A stretch of DNA of 57,258 bases from JACDCY01 sp964350145 (GCA_964350145.1 CAYGJL010000021.1:1-57258); one strand, 5' to 3'; counted from the stretch's first letter, positions 45,589-54,361 are shown. Made by a program: numbers and translations. The notes: a model not told the origin generated them from the letters alone.

Positions 45589-47312
45589 GTGGTACCACCC
45601 CGCGTGGCGCGCGTCACGGCGTTTTTCACCACGGCGTCTTTGTCGCCGGCGGCCTTCTCCAGGGATTCACGCGCGCGCCGCGTATTGATCCTGCCGAGCG
45701 CCATCGCCGCGCAGGCGCGGAACTCCGGCTCTTCGCGCTTGCCGAACGTTCCCTTTCCGTTCAGCGCTACATCCAGGAGCTCCACGCCGGCGTCACCCGC
45801 GAGCGCGCCGTAGGCCTCGAAGAACGCCATCTTCTCCGTGAGGTTCGTCTCGCGGAGCGGCTTGCCCCTGAGCGCCTTCTCCACGCGCGGGAGCGCCGGC
45901 CGGTACGACCGCGAACCGAGCGCGCGCACCGACGCGACACGCACGTCGCGCTCGGCGTCCTCCACGCACTTCTCCAGTACCTGGAGCGCCCCGGGCGACC
46001 CGATGTCCGCGAGCGCGAGTACCGCGGCCAGCCGCATGGACGGATCCGCGCTCGTGCTGATCACCTGACCGAGAGCGGGCACGGCCGCGGCCGTCTTCAT
46101 CGCCGCCGCGCGCTGAATCGCTTCCTGCGCCACCACCGGGTCCGCGACGTTGATGAGTCGCACCAGCTCCGAGGTGTGCGAGGCGGCCAGGCGGTCAGCC
46201 GCGTTTTCCAGCAGCTCGCACAGCTCCCGGTTGTGCGACCGCGGCGTGAACGCGAACACGGTCTCGAGCGCCGTGGGCCTGAGCTGAAGGAATAGCTCGG
46301 AGATGTCGCCCTGCGGGGGCGACAGCGGCGTCTCCTCGAGAGTCTCGAGCAGCTGACCGAGCACCGCGCCTTCGGACAAACGCTCGGGCAGGTTCCTGAA
46401 CCGCTGCACCTGTACTTCGGTCAAGTCCTTGGCGCGCTGCGCAGCTTGCGCTACCTCGCGCAGCAGGTACGCCACGGTCCGCACCTGGTTCGCGGACAGC
46501 AGGTTGATCAGCATCCCATCGAGGATGCGCGCGATCTCCTCGCGCACGCCGACATCCACCTGCGTCTCGAACGTGTCGAGCAGCGACGCGATCACCAGCG
46601 GGCGCAGATCGGCCGAGTAATCCTTGGCGATCTCGTTGTGGATGTACTCAATCTCGCGCTCGTCGAGGAAATAGAGCGTGGAGTCGAAGTCATCCATACT
46701 GACGACGCCGACGGACTTCGCCGACGACACCAGCTGCTCGCTGCCGCCACGCTCCACCTCTCCCGGCGGCGGCAATCGCTCGGGCGCGGCCCCCGCTTCC
46801 ATCGGATCGTACGGCGTGTCCCCCGTCCCGCCGCCTGCGCCGACGTACTTGTACTCGAACGTCGAGAACTCCTGCTCCCAGAGAATCGTGAGCATGTCGT
46901 CGTCGTCCGCGGTCGCGGACCGGGCGCGCTGGATGATCTCCATGATCGCGTCCATGTCCGTCATCTCGAAGCCCCTGCAGATCCTGAGCTCGCGCAGGCC
47001 GTCCTTGAAGAACACCCACGCCAGGTTCTCGGTGGACTTCTCCGCTTCCTCGTACACCACGAGCTCTTCCCAGAGGCACTGGGTCTCGGTGACCGCGAGA
47101 ACGATCTCGTCGGTCTGCTGCCAGAGTCCCTGGAACGCCGTGCGCGCCGCTTCCATCGAGCGCGCGTGCATCGGGTTGTTCGGGAGATACAGAGCGTGCG
47201 CGCGCACGGCCTTGGAGAAAGTCTTCAGCACGTCCGTCACGATCGCCGCCGCGAACGGCGGCGGCTCGGCGGAGCCGGGTTCCTGAGTCGGTGCGGATGT
47301 CGGTGAAGTCAT
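45585..47312 (-). CDS. HEAT-repeat protein of unknown function
   Basis: 575 residues, no signal peptide. The N-terminal half shares a segment (LYLPNNPMHARSMEAARTAF, FLNETRL-like LWEELVVYEEAE) reminiscent of the first part of the next gene, the HD-GYP protein (KLYPPEHTSVQRALEEV). This suggests a common ancestral domain. The C-terminal third is HEAT-like: AVPALGQVISTSADPSMRLA, AVLALADIGSPGALQVLEKC, RVASVRALGSRSY. It starts on the trpB stop (TGATG), so it is co-translated with the trp operon. A scaffold role for the HD-GYP partner is possible. Confidence 0.8.
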   Translation of the reverse strand: MTSPTSAPTQEPGSAEPPPFAAAIVTDVLKTFSKAVRAHALYLPNNPMHARSMEAARTAFQGLWQQTDEIVLAVTETQCLWEELVVYEEAEKSTENLAWVFFKDGLRELRICRGFEMTDMDAIMEIIQRARSATADDDDMLTILWEQEFSTFEYKYVGAGGGTGDTPYDPMEAGAAPERLPPPGEVERGGSEQLVSSAKSVGVVSMDDFDSTLYFLDEREIEYIHNEIAKDYSADLRPLVIASLLDTFETQVDVGVREEIARILDGMLINLLSANQVRTVAYLLREVAQAAQRAKDLTEVQVQRFRNLPERLSEGAVLGQLLETLEETPLSPPQGDISELFLQLRPTALETVFAFTPRSHNRELCELLENAADRLAASHTSELVRLINVADPVVAQEAIQRAAAMKTAAAVPALGQVISTSADPSMRLAAVLALADIGSPGALQVLEKCVEDAERDVRVASVRALGSRSYRPALPRVEKALRGKPLRETNLTEKMAFFEAYGALAGDAGVELLDVALNGKGTFGKREEPEFRACAAMALGRINTRRARESLEKAAGDKDAVVKNAVTRATRGGTT

Positions 47313-48541
47313 CAGCTCGAAAGGTCCATCTCGCTTACCTGCGCCACGTCCTTGTCGCCGCGCCCGCTGATGCAGATCAGAAGCGAGTCACTGTCCGACC
47401 AGCGGTCACGATTTTTTGCTACCCAGGCAACAGCGTGCGCGGATTCCAGAGCCGGGATAATCCCCTCCAATCGGCTCAGGAGCGCGAAGCCCCGCAGAGC
47501 CTCCGAATCCGACACGGAGACGTATGTAGCCCGATGGAGATCCATAAGATAGGCGTGCTCGGGTCCGACGCCAGGATAATCCAGGCCCGCGGAAATCGAG
47601 TGCGCCGGCCGGACCTGCCCCTGCTCGTCCTGGAGTAGATAGCTGAGCGAGCCGTGCAACACGCCGGGCGAGCCTCGCGACAGCGACGCCGAGTGCTCCG
47701 CTGTGTCGAGTCCATGCCCCGCGGCCTCGACGCCCACGAGCTCGACGCCAGCATCCTCGACGAACGCGTGGAAGATCCCCATGGCGTTGGACCCGCCGCC
47801 TACGCACGCCACCACCACCTTCGGCAGCGAGCCGGTGCGCTCCAGCATCTGCGCCCGCGCCTCACGGCCGATGACGGACTGCAGGTCGCGCACGATGCGC
47901 GGGTACGGCGCCGGACCGACGACCGAGCCGATGATGTAGTGGCTGTCGCCGACGCTGCCGACCCAGTCGCGAATGGCTTCGCTCGTGGCGTCCTTCAGCG
48001 TCCGCGTTCCGGACAAGACCGGTACGACCGTCGCCCCCAGCAGCCGCATGCGAAACACGTTCAGCTCCTGCCGGCGCATATCCTCCTCGCCCATGTACAC
48101 CACGCAGTCGAGCCCGAACCGCGCGCACACGGTGGCCGTCGCGACTCCGTGCTGCCCCGCACCGGTCTCCGCTATGATCCGCCGCTTGCCCATGCGGCGC
48201 GCCAGCAGGGCCTGACCGACGGTGTTGTTGATCTTGTGCGCGCCGGTGTGGTTCAGGTCCTCGCGCTTGAGGAAGACGCGCGCGCCGACGTGCTCCGACA
48301 GGCGCGGGGCGAAGGTCAGCGGCGACGGCCGGCCGACGTAATCACGGAGCAGCTCGTCCAGCTCCCGCGTGAAAGCGGGATCCGCCATGGCGTCGGCGAA
48401 CGCGGCGGTCAGCTCGTCGAGCGCGGGCATCAGCGTCTCGGGGACGTAGCGGCCGCCGAATTCACCGAATCGATCCAGCGAGCTGTTGGCTGTTGGCTGT
48501 TGGCTGTTGGCAACTGCCTTTGTCCGCTTCTTACTCGGCAT
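47312..48541 (-). CDS. trpB: Tryptophan synthase beta chain
   Basis: 409 residues. RFGEFGGRYVPETLMPALDE, the PLP lysine in TGAHKINN (Lys103), AETGAGQHGVATA, VACVGGGSNAMGIF and ISGRGDKDVAQV are standard TrpB1. It condenses indole and serine. The first 21 residues are not conserved: VANSQQPTANS is read from a heptad repeat (48482-48516), 25 bases after the ATG. Gain or loss of one 7-base unit would shift the frame. The ATG overlaps trpF by 11 bases. Confidence 0.95.
   Translation of the reverse strand: MPSKKRTKAVANSQQPTANSSLDRFGEFGGRYVPETLMPALDELTAAFADAMADPAFTRELDELLRDYVGRPSPLTFAPRLSEHVGARVFLKREDLNHTGAHKINNTVGQALLARRMGKRRIIAETGAGQHGVATATVCARFGLDCVVYMGEEDMRRQELNVFRMRLLGATVVPVLSGTRTLKDATSEAIRDWVGSVGDSHYIIGSVVGPAPYPRIVRDLQSVIGREARAQMLERTGSLPKVVVACVGGGSNAMGIFHAFVEDAGVELVGVEAAGHGLDTAEHSASLSRGSPGVLHGSLSYLLQDEQGQVRPAHSISAGLDYPGVGPEHAYLMDLHRATYVSVSDSEALRGFALLSRLEGIIPALESAHAVAWVAKNRDRWSDSDSLLICISGRGDKDVAQVSEMDLSS
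48482..48516. repeat. Heptad array inside trpB N-terminus, unit GCTGTTG
   Basis: Four perfect copies of GCTGTTG (48482-48509) and GCAACTG (48510-48516). Read on the coding strand (CAACAGC) three units make seven codons, giving the repeat ANSQQPT. It is the most perfect array in the window. Confidence 0.92.
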
Positions 48542-49175
48542 CGGCCTGGGCTACGGCGGCCGCGAAGGCGCGCATGCGGGCGTGGTCCTTCACGCCGGGA
48601 GAAGACTCCACCCCCGAAGAGACGTCCACGACGTCCGGGTTCAGCGCGCGGATCGCGCCGGCGACGTTGTCCGGGTCGAGTCCGCCCGCGACGATCAGGC
48701 GCTTGGCGCCAATCAGCCGGCGAATAGCCGCGGCCTCCCGTTCCCAGTCGAAGGTGCGTCCGGTTCCGCCAAGTCCCGATTCGGAGAAACTGTCGACAAG
48801 TATCGCGTCCGCGTCGCCCGATTCGCCGGCCACCGTGAGCGCGCCCGCTTCGCCGATGCGGATGACCGACCAGATCTCGCCCCGGAAGCTCGCGCGGAGC
48901 TGCGCGATCACGCCGATCGCAGCTCCGCCGTGCAGCTGAACCACGTCGAGACCGGACACCTCAGCGCCAGCAAGAATCTCGTCCACCGATGCGTCGCCGA
49001 ACACGCCGACCTTCTTCGGGTACGGCGCTGCGGTCCAGATGTCAGCGGCGTCCTCCGGGCGCACCCGCCGCGGACTCTCGGTGAAAATGGATCCGACGTA
49101 CGCCGCGCCGAGCTCCGCGGCAAAGCTCGCGTCCTCCGGGCGCGTGATCCCGCAGAACTTCATCGCGATGCTCAT
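48531..49175 (-). CDS. trpF: Phosphoribosylanthranilate isomerase
   Basis: 214 residues. The conserved MKFCGITRPEDASFAAELG (catalytic Cys), GVFGDASVDEI, VVQLHG, ILVDSFSESGLGGTGRTFDW and LIVAGGLDPDNV are the TrpF signature. It catalyses the Amadori rearrangement of tryptophan synthesis. Four-base overlap (ATGA) with trpC upstream and 11-base overlap with trpB downstream. Confidence 0.95.
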   Translation of the reverse strand: MSIAMKFCGITRPEDASFAAELGAAYVGSIFTESPRRVRPEDAADIWTAAPYPKKVGVFGDASVDEILAGAEVSGLDVVQLHGGAAIGVIAQLRASFRGEIWSVIRIGEAGALTVAGESGDADAILVDSFSESGLGGTGRTFDWEREAAAIRRLIGAKRLIVAGGLDPDNVAGAIRALNPDVVDVSSGVESSPGVKDHARMRAFAAAVAQADAE

Positions 49176-50023
49176 CGCCGCGTCCGCCCAACGCCAGCCA
49201 GGTCGCGTACGGCCTGCTCCGGATCGCGCGAGAGCGAGAGCGCGCTGCCCACGAGCACGGCGTCCGCGCCGGCGAGAGCCACCGCTTCCACCGCGGCGCG
49301 ATCCCGGATTCCGCTCTCGCCGATCGCGATCGCCTCGCGCGGAACGAGACCCAGAAGCTCGCGCGGCACGGAGTCGTCCACGGCCAGCGTCTCGAGATCG
49401 CGCGCGTTCACGCCGATTGCGGTCGCGCCAGCGCGCACCGCGCGCGCCAGCTCCGCGCGGGAGCGGACCTCCACGACCGGCTCGACGCCGTGCGCGCGAG
49501 CGGCGCGGACCAGCGCGTCCAGCGCAGATGGCGTGAGCGCGCGGGCGATGAGCAGGACCGCCGCCGCGCCCATCGCCCGCGTCTCCAGGACCTGCACCTC
49601 GTGGACTATGAAGTCCTTCCGCAGCACCGGCACGCCGGCGGCAGCGATCACCTCGCGGAGATCGTCCGCGGACCCGCCAAAGCGCGCGGGCTCGGTAAGG
49701 ACCGAAATGGCCGTAGCGCCGCCGCGGACGTAAGCCGCCGCGCGCTCGCCGGCCCGCAGCGTCCGGTCGAGCTCGCCCCTGGATGGCGACCGCCGCTTGA
49801 CCTCGGCGATGACCGACACCGCCGGGCCGTGGAGCGCTTCGAGAAACGAAGGCGCCTCCGGTGCGGCCGCCGCCGCTTGCTCCAGCTCGCGCCTTTTCGG
49901 CAGGAGCAGCTCGATTCGAGCCTCCGCCAGCTCCAACAGCTCGCCGAGAGTACCTCCAGGCGCGCTCCAGAAAGATTCCTGTTGCGCTTCGGGGGCTGTT
50001 CGGCTAATGTGTGAGTTCGGCAA
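49172..50023 (-). CDS. trpC: Indole-3-glycerol phosphate synthase
   Basis: 283 residues. SVIAEVKRRSPSRGEL (catalytic Lys), LTEPARFGGSADDLR, VLRKDFIVHEVQV, IGVNARDLETL and AIGESGIRDRAAVEA are diagnostic. It closes the indole ring. It is the first gene of the trpC-F-B string. The start is uncertain: TTG 50023 is the only early start codon compatible with the family N-terminus; it lies 50 bases from the divergent lexA ATG. Confidence 0.92.
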   Translation of the reverse strand: MPNSHISRTAPEAQQESFWSAPGGTLGELLELAEARIELLLPKRRELEQAAAAAPEAPSFLEALHGPAVSVIAEVKRRSPSRGELDRTLRAGERAAAYVRGGATAISVLTEPARFGGSADDLREVIAAAGVPVLRKDFIVHEVQVLETRAMGAAAVLLIARALTPSALDALVRAARAHGVEPVVEVRSRAELARAVRAGATAIGVNARDLETLAVDDSVPRELLGLVPREAIAIGESGIRDRAAVEAVALAGADAVLVGSALSLSRDPEQAVRDLAGVGRTRR

Positions 50024-50073
50024 ATCTTCGGTGCGGCAGGGGTCACAACCTTAATACGGGGCTCAAACAAGAT

Positions 50074-50682
50074 ATGTCGCTCACGAAACGGCAGCGCGAG
50101 ATCCTCACATATCTGGCCGATTACTCGGAGGCCAACGGGTACGCGCCCAGCTTCGAGGAGATCGCCGAGCGCTTCGACTATAGCTCTTTGGCCACGGTGC
50201 ACGAGCACCTCACCAACCTCGAACGGAAGGGCTACATCAAGCGGCACTACAACGAGAGCCGCGGCATCGAGATCCCCTCCTCCGACGTGTACGGCCGGGC
50301 GGTTCACCTGCCGCTCATGGGCACGGTCGCCGCGGGCATGCCAATCGAGGCCATCTCGGTTCCGGAGACTTTCGCGGTCCCGGATGATCTAGTCCGCAAG
50401 AACGGCAACCACTTCGTGCTGCGCGTGCGCGGCAACTCGATGGTGGACGAGCAGATCCGCGACGGCGACTACGTCATCGTCAACGAAAAGCAATCGGCGG
50501 ACAACGGGGAGATGGTAATCGCTCTGATCGACAACTCTTCCGCCACGTTCAAGAAGTTTTACAGGGAAAAAGACGGGCGGATTCGATTGCAGCCGGCGAA
50601 CGAGACGCTGCAGCCGATCTACGTGCACGAGAATGACGTCACGATCCAGGGTGTCGTTGTAGGAGTGATACGGCGGTATTAG
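50074..50682 (+). CDS. lexA: LexA repressor
   Basis: 202 residues. The winged-helix N-terminus MSLTKRQREILTYLADY, FDYSSLATVHEHLTNLERKG is followed by the self-cleavage site VAAGMP (Ala87-Gly88), the catalytic Ser122 in RGNSMVDEQI and Lys160 in SATFKK. It represses DNA-damage genes until RecA filaments promote cleavage. Start ATG 50074 is chosen over an upstream frame from 50011. No convincing SOS box could be seen upstream by eye; it is divergent from trpC. Confidence 0.95.
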   Translation: MSLTKRQREILTYLADYSEANGYAPSFEEIAERFDYSSLATVHEHLTNLERKGYIKRHYNESRGIEIPSSDVYGRAVHLPLMGTVAAGMPIEAISVPETFAVPDDLVRKNGNHFVLRVRGNSMVDEQIRDGDYVIVNEKQSADNGEMVIALIDNSSATFKKFYREKDGRIRLQPANETLQPIYVHENDVTIQGVVVGVIRRY

Positions 50683-50772
50683 GCGCGCTCCATAACCGCG
50701 AGCGTCGTGAGAGCGCCGTTCGATCCGAAGCCGGCCGAACGCTCGGCGCGCTCTGGCCGCATCCGCCGCGCG

Positions 50773-51801
50773 CTAGGAGTACACCTCTCGAAGCCGCTCC
50801 AAAGCCGTCAGACCCGACCCGGCTTTGAGCGCGTCGCGAGCCCGCGTGACTCCCTCGTAGTAGCTACCGGCCTTTCCACTGAGGTAGATAGCCGCCGCCG
50901 CGTTGAGCTCGACCGCAGCCTTCGCTCCGGGCGTTCCGCCGCCCGCGAGCAAATCCAGGATCACATGCGCATTGTCGGCGGGTGAGCCGCCGGCAAGATC
51001 GTTGGGGCTGACGCGCCCGATCCCGTGCTTGACGGGATCGATCGTCCACTCCGTCACCGCGCCGTCCTTTACCTCGGCGACGTGCGTCGGGCCGAGCGGC
51101 GAAATCTCGTCCAGCCCCGGCTCGCCGTACACGACCATCGCGTGCACCGCGCCGAGGTTCGCCAGCGCCGCGGACAGGATCCCCATGCGGTCGCGGTCAG
51201 CCACGCCGACGAGCTGGCGGCCGACACCGGCGGGATTCGCCAGCGGGCCGACGATATTCATCACAGTCGGAATCGCCAGTTCGCGCCGGATCGGGCCGAC
51301 GTGCTTCATCGCCGGATGCATCGCGGGCGCGAACATGAACACCATGCCCGCGTCCGCGAGCGAGCGCGTCATCATTTCCAAGGGCGCGTCGATGCGGACG
51401 CCCAGCGCCTCCAGCACGTCCGCGATCCCGCAGGCGGAGGTGAACGAGCGGTTGCCATGCTTCGCGATCCGGACGCCCGCGCCCGCCGCCACGAACGCCG
51501 CGGCCGTGGAGATGTTGAACGTGGTGACCGCTCCGCCGCCCGTCCCGCACGTGTCCACCAGCTCGTCCGGCTCGCTCGCGGGCAGCTGGATCATCGCCCG
51601 GCGCAGCGCGCGCGCCGCGCCGGTCACCGTGTCGGCGGTCTCGCCGGCGACTCTCAACCCGGTGAGGAACGACGCGATCTGCACACCGGTCGCCTCGCCG
51701 CGCATGATGACGTCGAACGCCGCGCCCACTTCGTCGGCGTCGAGCGGACGATGGAAGGCGAGGTCTTTTATCGCGTGCTGAAGAGCGTTGAGCTGGCTCA
51801 T
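50773..51801 (-). CDS. trpD: Anthranilate phosphoribosyltransferase
   Basis: 342 residues. DTCGTGGGAVTTFNISTAAA, AKHGNRSFTSACGIADVLEA, FMFAPAMHPAMKHVGPIRRE, TVMNIVGPLANPA and VYGEPGLDEISPLGPT are diagnostic TrpD. It attaches phosphoribose to anthranilate. It lies beyond lexA on the same strand as trpC and is coupled by ATGA to the GAF-like gene upstream. trpE and trpG are not in the window. Confidence 0.95.
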   Translation of the reverse strand: MSQLNALQHAIKDLAFHRPLDADEVGAAFDVIMRGEATGVQIASFLTGLRVAGETADTVTGAARALRRAMIQLPASEPDELVDTCGTGGGAVTTFNISTAAAFVAAGAGVRIAKHGNRSFTSACGIADVLEALGVRIDAPLEMMTRSLADAGMVFMFAPAMHPAMKHVGPIRRELAIPTVMNIVGPLANPAGVGRQLVGVADRDRMGILSAALANLGAVHAMVVYGEPGLDEISPLGPTHVAEVKDGAVTEWTIDPVKHGIGRVSPNDLAGGSPADNAHVILDLLAGGGTPGAKAAVELNAAAAIYLSGKAGSYYEGVTRARDALKAGSGLTALERLREVYS

Positions 51802-52700
51802 TCGCGGGCGGCCACGGCGGCGACCACCTCGTCCAGCAGCTTGCGCGGGTCCTCCGCCTTGTCGCGGTGCTCCAGCAGCCGCTCGATGCGGTACAGCACC
51901 TTCGCCTGCGCGCGGAGCTGCTGCGTCTGATTGCTCATGTCGAGGTGCGCTTTCTCGAGCTGCGCCACCGCCGCCGATACCTGTTGCTCCACGGCCGAGA
52001 GTCGCTCGCCGGCGGTCTGCGCTTGCGCCGCAGCTTCGCGCGCGGCCCGCTCGAGCTGCGCCACCCGCGGGGAGTCGCCGCCTCCCTTCCCCCGGGCAGC
52101 CTCGCGCGCCTCCGACAGCTGCGCCTCCAGCTCCTCGATGGTCTTGCCGTACTTCGCGTGCAGCGACTCGCACATCTCCTCGAGCGCGCGAACGGCTTCG
52201 GCGCGCGCGTCGCCCTCCGCGAAACGCGCGGCCGCGTTCATGAACAGGTTTATCAGGGGAAGCATGCGATCGCTCGCTCTGCCGCCGAACCGCCGCTTGG
52301 GCTCGATCACCGCGATTAAAGCGTACAGCTCGCCGTCGAACCGCAGTCCGTGCAGCAGCAGATACGCCCCGCTCGGCGGCGGCGCGCCGAACGAGAGGAA
52401 CTTCATGAAGTCATTGGACATGTCACCGAAGTCCACGAGCTTCGCGCCGGCCAGCACGTCCTTCTTGAGCTTCGCCGGCAGGTGATCGGGCGAGAGCTCG
52501 ATCGGGGTGGTGGTGATCCCCGTCGGTCCCGCAACGAGCCGCGTCGTGAGCAGTCCCCTGCGTGGATCGTACGTGAACAACGCCAGCTCGAGCCCGGGGT
52601 CGTTCCCCACCATCTCGGCGTACAGCACGGCCAGCGCGCCCCGGAGATCGGTGGCGGCGGTGAGCGTCTGGCAGAAAATCGGGAACGGTTGGGGCGACAT
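51798..52700 (-). CDS. GAF-like domain plus coiled-coil protein
   Basis: 300 residues, soluble. About 1-165 look like a GAF-type sensory fold (PIFCQTLTAATDLRGALAVL, LALFTYDPRRGLLTTRLVAG, AYLLLHGLRFDGELYALIAV). About 165-300 is Ala/Glu/Gln-rich coiled coil (AQLERAAREAAAQAQTAGER). No kinase or output domain follows. It is the first gene of a unit with trpD (ATGA) and divergent from truA. Ligand and role unknown. Confidence 0.75.
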   Translation of the reverse strand: MSPQPFPIFCQTLTAATDLRGALAVLYAEMVGNDPGLELALFTYDPRRGLLTTRLVAGPTGITTTPIELSPDHLPAKLKKDVLAGAKLVDFGDMSNDFMKFLSFGAPPPSGAYLLLHGLRFDGELYALIAVIEPKRRFGGRASDRMLPLINLFMNAAARFAEGDARAEAVRALEEMCESLHAKYGKTIEELEAQLSEAREAARGKGGGDSPRVAQLERAAREAAAQAQTAGERLSAVEQQVSAAVAQLEKAHLDMSNQTQQLRAQAKVLYRIERLLEHRDKAEDPRKLLDEVVAAVAARE

Positions 52701-52749
52701 GTCGAATGAAGATTAGCGTCCGAAGCGCTCCCCGAATAGCTTCCGTACA

Positions 52750-53556
52750 ATGACGCCGTCCCCGCCGCCCCCGGGGCCCGAGGCAGGAACGACGCGGATG
52801 ATTCAGCTCGTCCTGCACTACGACGGCTCCGGTTTCGCCGGCTGGCAGCGACAGCTGGATGAGCCGACCGTTCAGGGAGCGCTCGAGGACACCCTCGCGA
52901 AGCTCACGCAAAAGCGGCTAACCGTGACCGGCGCCGGGCGGACGGACGCCGGCGTGCACGCGCGGGGGCAGGCGGCAGGCGTTCGCGTGCCCGAGAAGTG
53001 GCGCGCCAACCAATTGCGCCGCGCGCTGAACGCGACGCTGCCCAGCTCGATCTGGGTCGCCGCCGCGCACGAGATGGCGGACGATTTTCATGCGCGGTAC
53101 AGCGCGGTGGCCCGCCTCTACGCGTACCGCGTCGGGCTCGACGAGGGGGCGCGATCACCGTTCCGCAGGCGGTACGAGTGGGCCATGGAGCGCGAAGTGG
53201 ACGTCGAGATACTCGCCGCTTCGGCGGCAGCCGTCGTCGGCGAGCACACGTTTCTCGGATTCGCCGTCAAAGGCACGGCGCCCGCCAGCGATGATCACCG
53301 GTGTACGGTTCACTCGGCGAGCTGGCAGCCGCGGGCGGGAGGGCTGACGTTGGAGATCGAGGCGAACCGGTTCCTGCATCACATGGTGCGGTACCTGGTC
53401 GGAACGATGGTGGAGGCGGCCAGCGGCAGGCGCGCGCCGGATTCAGTCGCGCGGTTGCTGTCCGAGACGGATAACCGCAACGTGTCCCCGCCAGCCCCTG
53501 CGCATGCTTTGTTCCTCGAGCAAGTCAGATATCCGCCTGATCTTTATATTGAGTAG
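52750..53556 (+). CDS. truA: tRNA pseudouridine synthase A
   Basis: 268 residues. The pseudouridine synthase motif GAGRTDAGVHARGQ carries catalytic Asp66. Other landmarks are LHYDGSGFAGWQRQ, RYSAVARLYAYRV, FLGFAVKG and FLHHMVRYLVGTMVEAASGR. It modifies U38-40 of the tRNA anticodon stem. Start ATG 52750 gives a 16-residue Pro-rich extension; the second ATG (52798) gives the usual N-terminus MIQLVLHYDG and may be the true start. Confidence 0.93.
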   Translation: MTPSPPPPGPEAGTTRMIQLVLHYDGSGFAGWQRQLDEPTVQGALEDTLAKLTQKRLTVTGAGRTDAGVHARGQAAGVRVPEKWRANQLRRALNATLPSSIWVAAAHEMADDFHARYSAVARLYAYRVGLDEGARSPFRRRYEWAMEREVDVEILAASAAAVVGEHTFLGFAVKGTAPASDDHRCTVHSASWQPRAGGLTLEIEANRFLHHMVRYLVGTMVEAASGRRAPDSVARLLSETDNRNVSPPAPAHALFLEQVRYPPDLYIE

Positions 53557-53565
53557 AACGAGTAG

Positions 53566-53684
53566 AACTGCCACTTAGAACTGCCAAGCTGCGAGCTGCC
53601 AGCTGGGAGCCACCAGCTTCGAGCTGCTCGCAGCTGGAAGCTCCAAGCTGCCAGCTCGCAGCTTGGCAGTTCTATGTGGCAGTT
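53566..53684. repeat. Large imperfect palindrome with heptad period, family 2 copy b
   Basis: AACTGCC, then TTAGAACTGCCAAGC and AGC every seven bases from 53566; the right arm to 53684 is the reverse complement (GCTTGGCAGTTCT, GGCAGTT). It matches the element at 15098-15227 in sequence and order. It lies nine bases after the truA stop and 29 bases before the transaldolase-fold gene. Confidence 0.88.
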
Positions 53685-53713
53685 TAAAGGGATCCAACCC
53701 GCATCGCGCCCTA

Positions 53714-54361
53714 ATGCACATTTATGTCCGGAGCGACAGTCTCGCCGAGATCAGCACCGCCGCGGAGGCGGGGCTGGCCGACGGCATCCTGTACGCTGGC
53801 TCCGGTGACGAAGCGCACGATCCCACCGAGCTGTCGGTGATCGTGGCCGAGTTCGCGCTACCGGTGTGCGTCGCGATCGGCGCGATGACCACCACGGACA
53901 TGTATCGCGAGGCGCGCGAGCTGTCGCGGCTGTCCGACCGCATCATCGTGCAGGTGCCGCTCGTAGAGGACGCGGTGCCGGTCATACGCCGCCTGACGGT
54001 GGACGGCGTGGACGTCTGCGCCAACTACATCTTCAACGCCGCGCAGGCGGCGATCGCCGCGCGGGCCGGCGCCGGCAAGGTGCTGGTCTCGGTGCCCGAC
54101 CTCGACGCGCAGGGGCAGTCGGTGGACGAAGTGCTCGGCGAGATTCGCGCGGTATTCGACCGCACGCACGCGGAGTGCGACCTCATGGCGGCGGGACCGC
54201 GAAGCGCCGCCGAGTTCACGTCCTGCATTCTCGCCGGAGCCGACATCATCTGCATCACGCCGATGCTGCTGCGGACGCTGATTCTCCATCCCTCCACCGA
54301 CCGCGCGCTCGACAGGTTTCTCAACGACGCGGGCAGGCGCGGAAAGCGGAGCCTGTCGTGA
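53714..54361 (+). CDS. Transaldolase/fructose-6-phosphate aldolase-fold protein without the Schiff-base lysine
   Basis: 215 residues. The short-transaldolase (FSA/TalC) frame is visible: MHIYVRSDSLAEISTAAEAG, ARELSRLSDRIIVQVPLVED, YIFNAAQAAIAARAGAGKVL, MAAGPRSAAEFTSCILAGAD and ITPMLLRTLILHPSTDRAL. In FSA the Schiff-base lysine is in VVKVP; here the place is VQVP with Gln80. The N-terminal LDTS and TNPS motifs are also altered (YVRSD; YAGSG). It may be a non-aldolase or a divergent enzyme. It overlaps the HtrA gene by four bases (GTGA). Confidence 0.72.
   Translation: MHIYVRSDSLAEISTAAEAGLADGILYAGSGDEAHDPTELSVIVAEFALPVCVAIGAMTTTDMYREARELSRLSDRIIVQVPLVEDAVPVIRRLTVDGVDVCANYIFNAAQAAIAARAGAGKVLVSVPDLDAQGQSVDEVLGEIRAVFDRTHAECDLMAAGPRSAAEFTSCILAGADIICITPMLLRTLILHPSTDRALDRFLNDAGRRGKRSLS

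Noticed and set aside
50024..50073. SOS box in front of lexA
   Set aside because: Only direct GTTCGG-like repeats are seen around 49998-50020, not a palindrome; a motif search across the genome would be needed.
50024..50073. Trp attenuator/leader peptide before trpC
   Set aside because: No short frame with tandem Trp codons and no terminator hairpin fits in the short gap to lexA.
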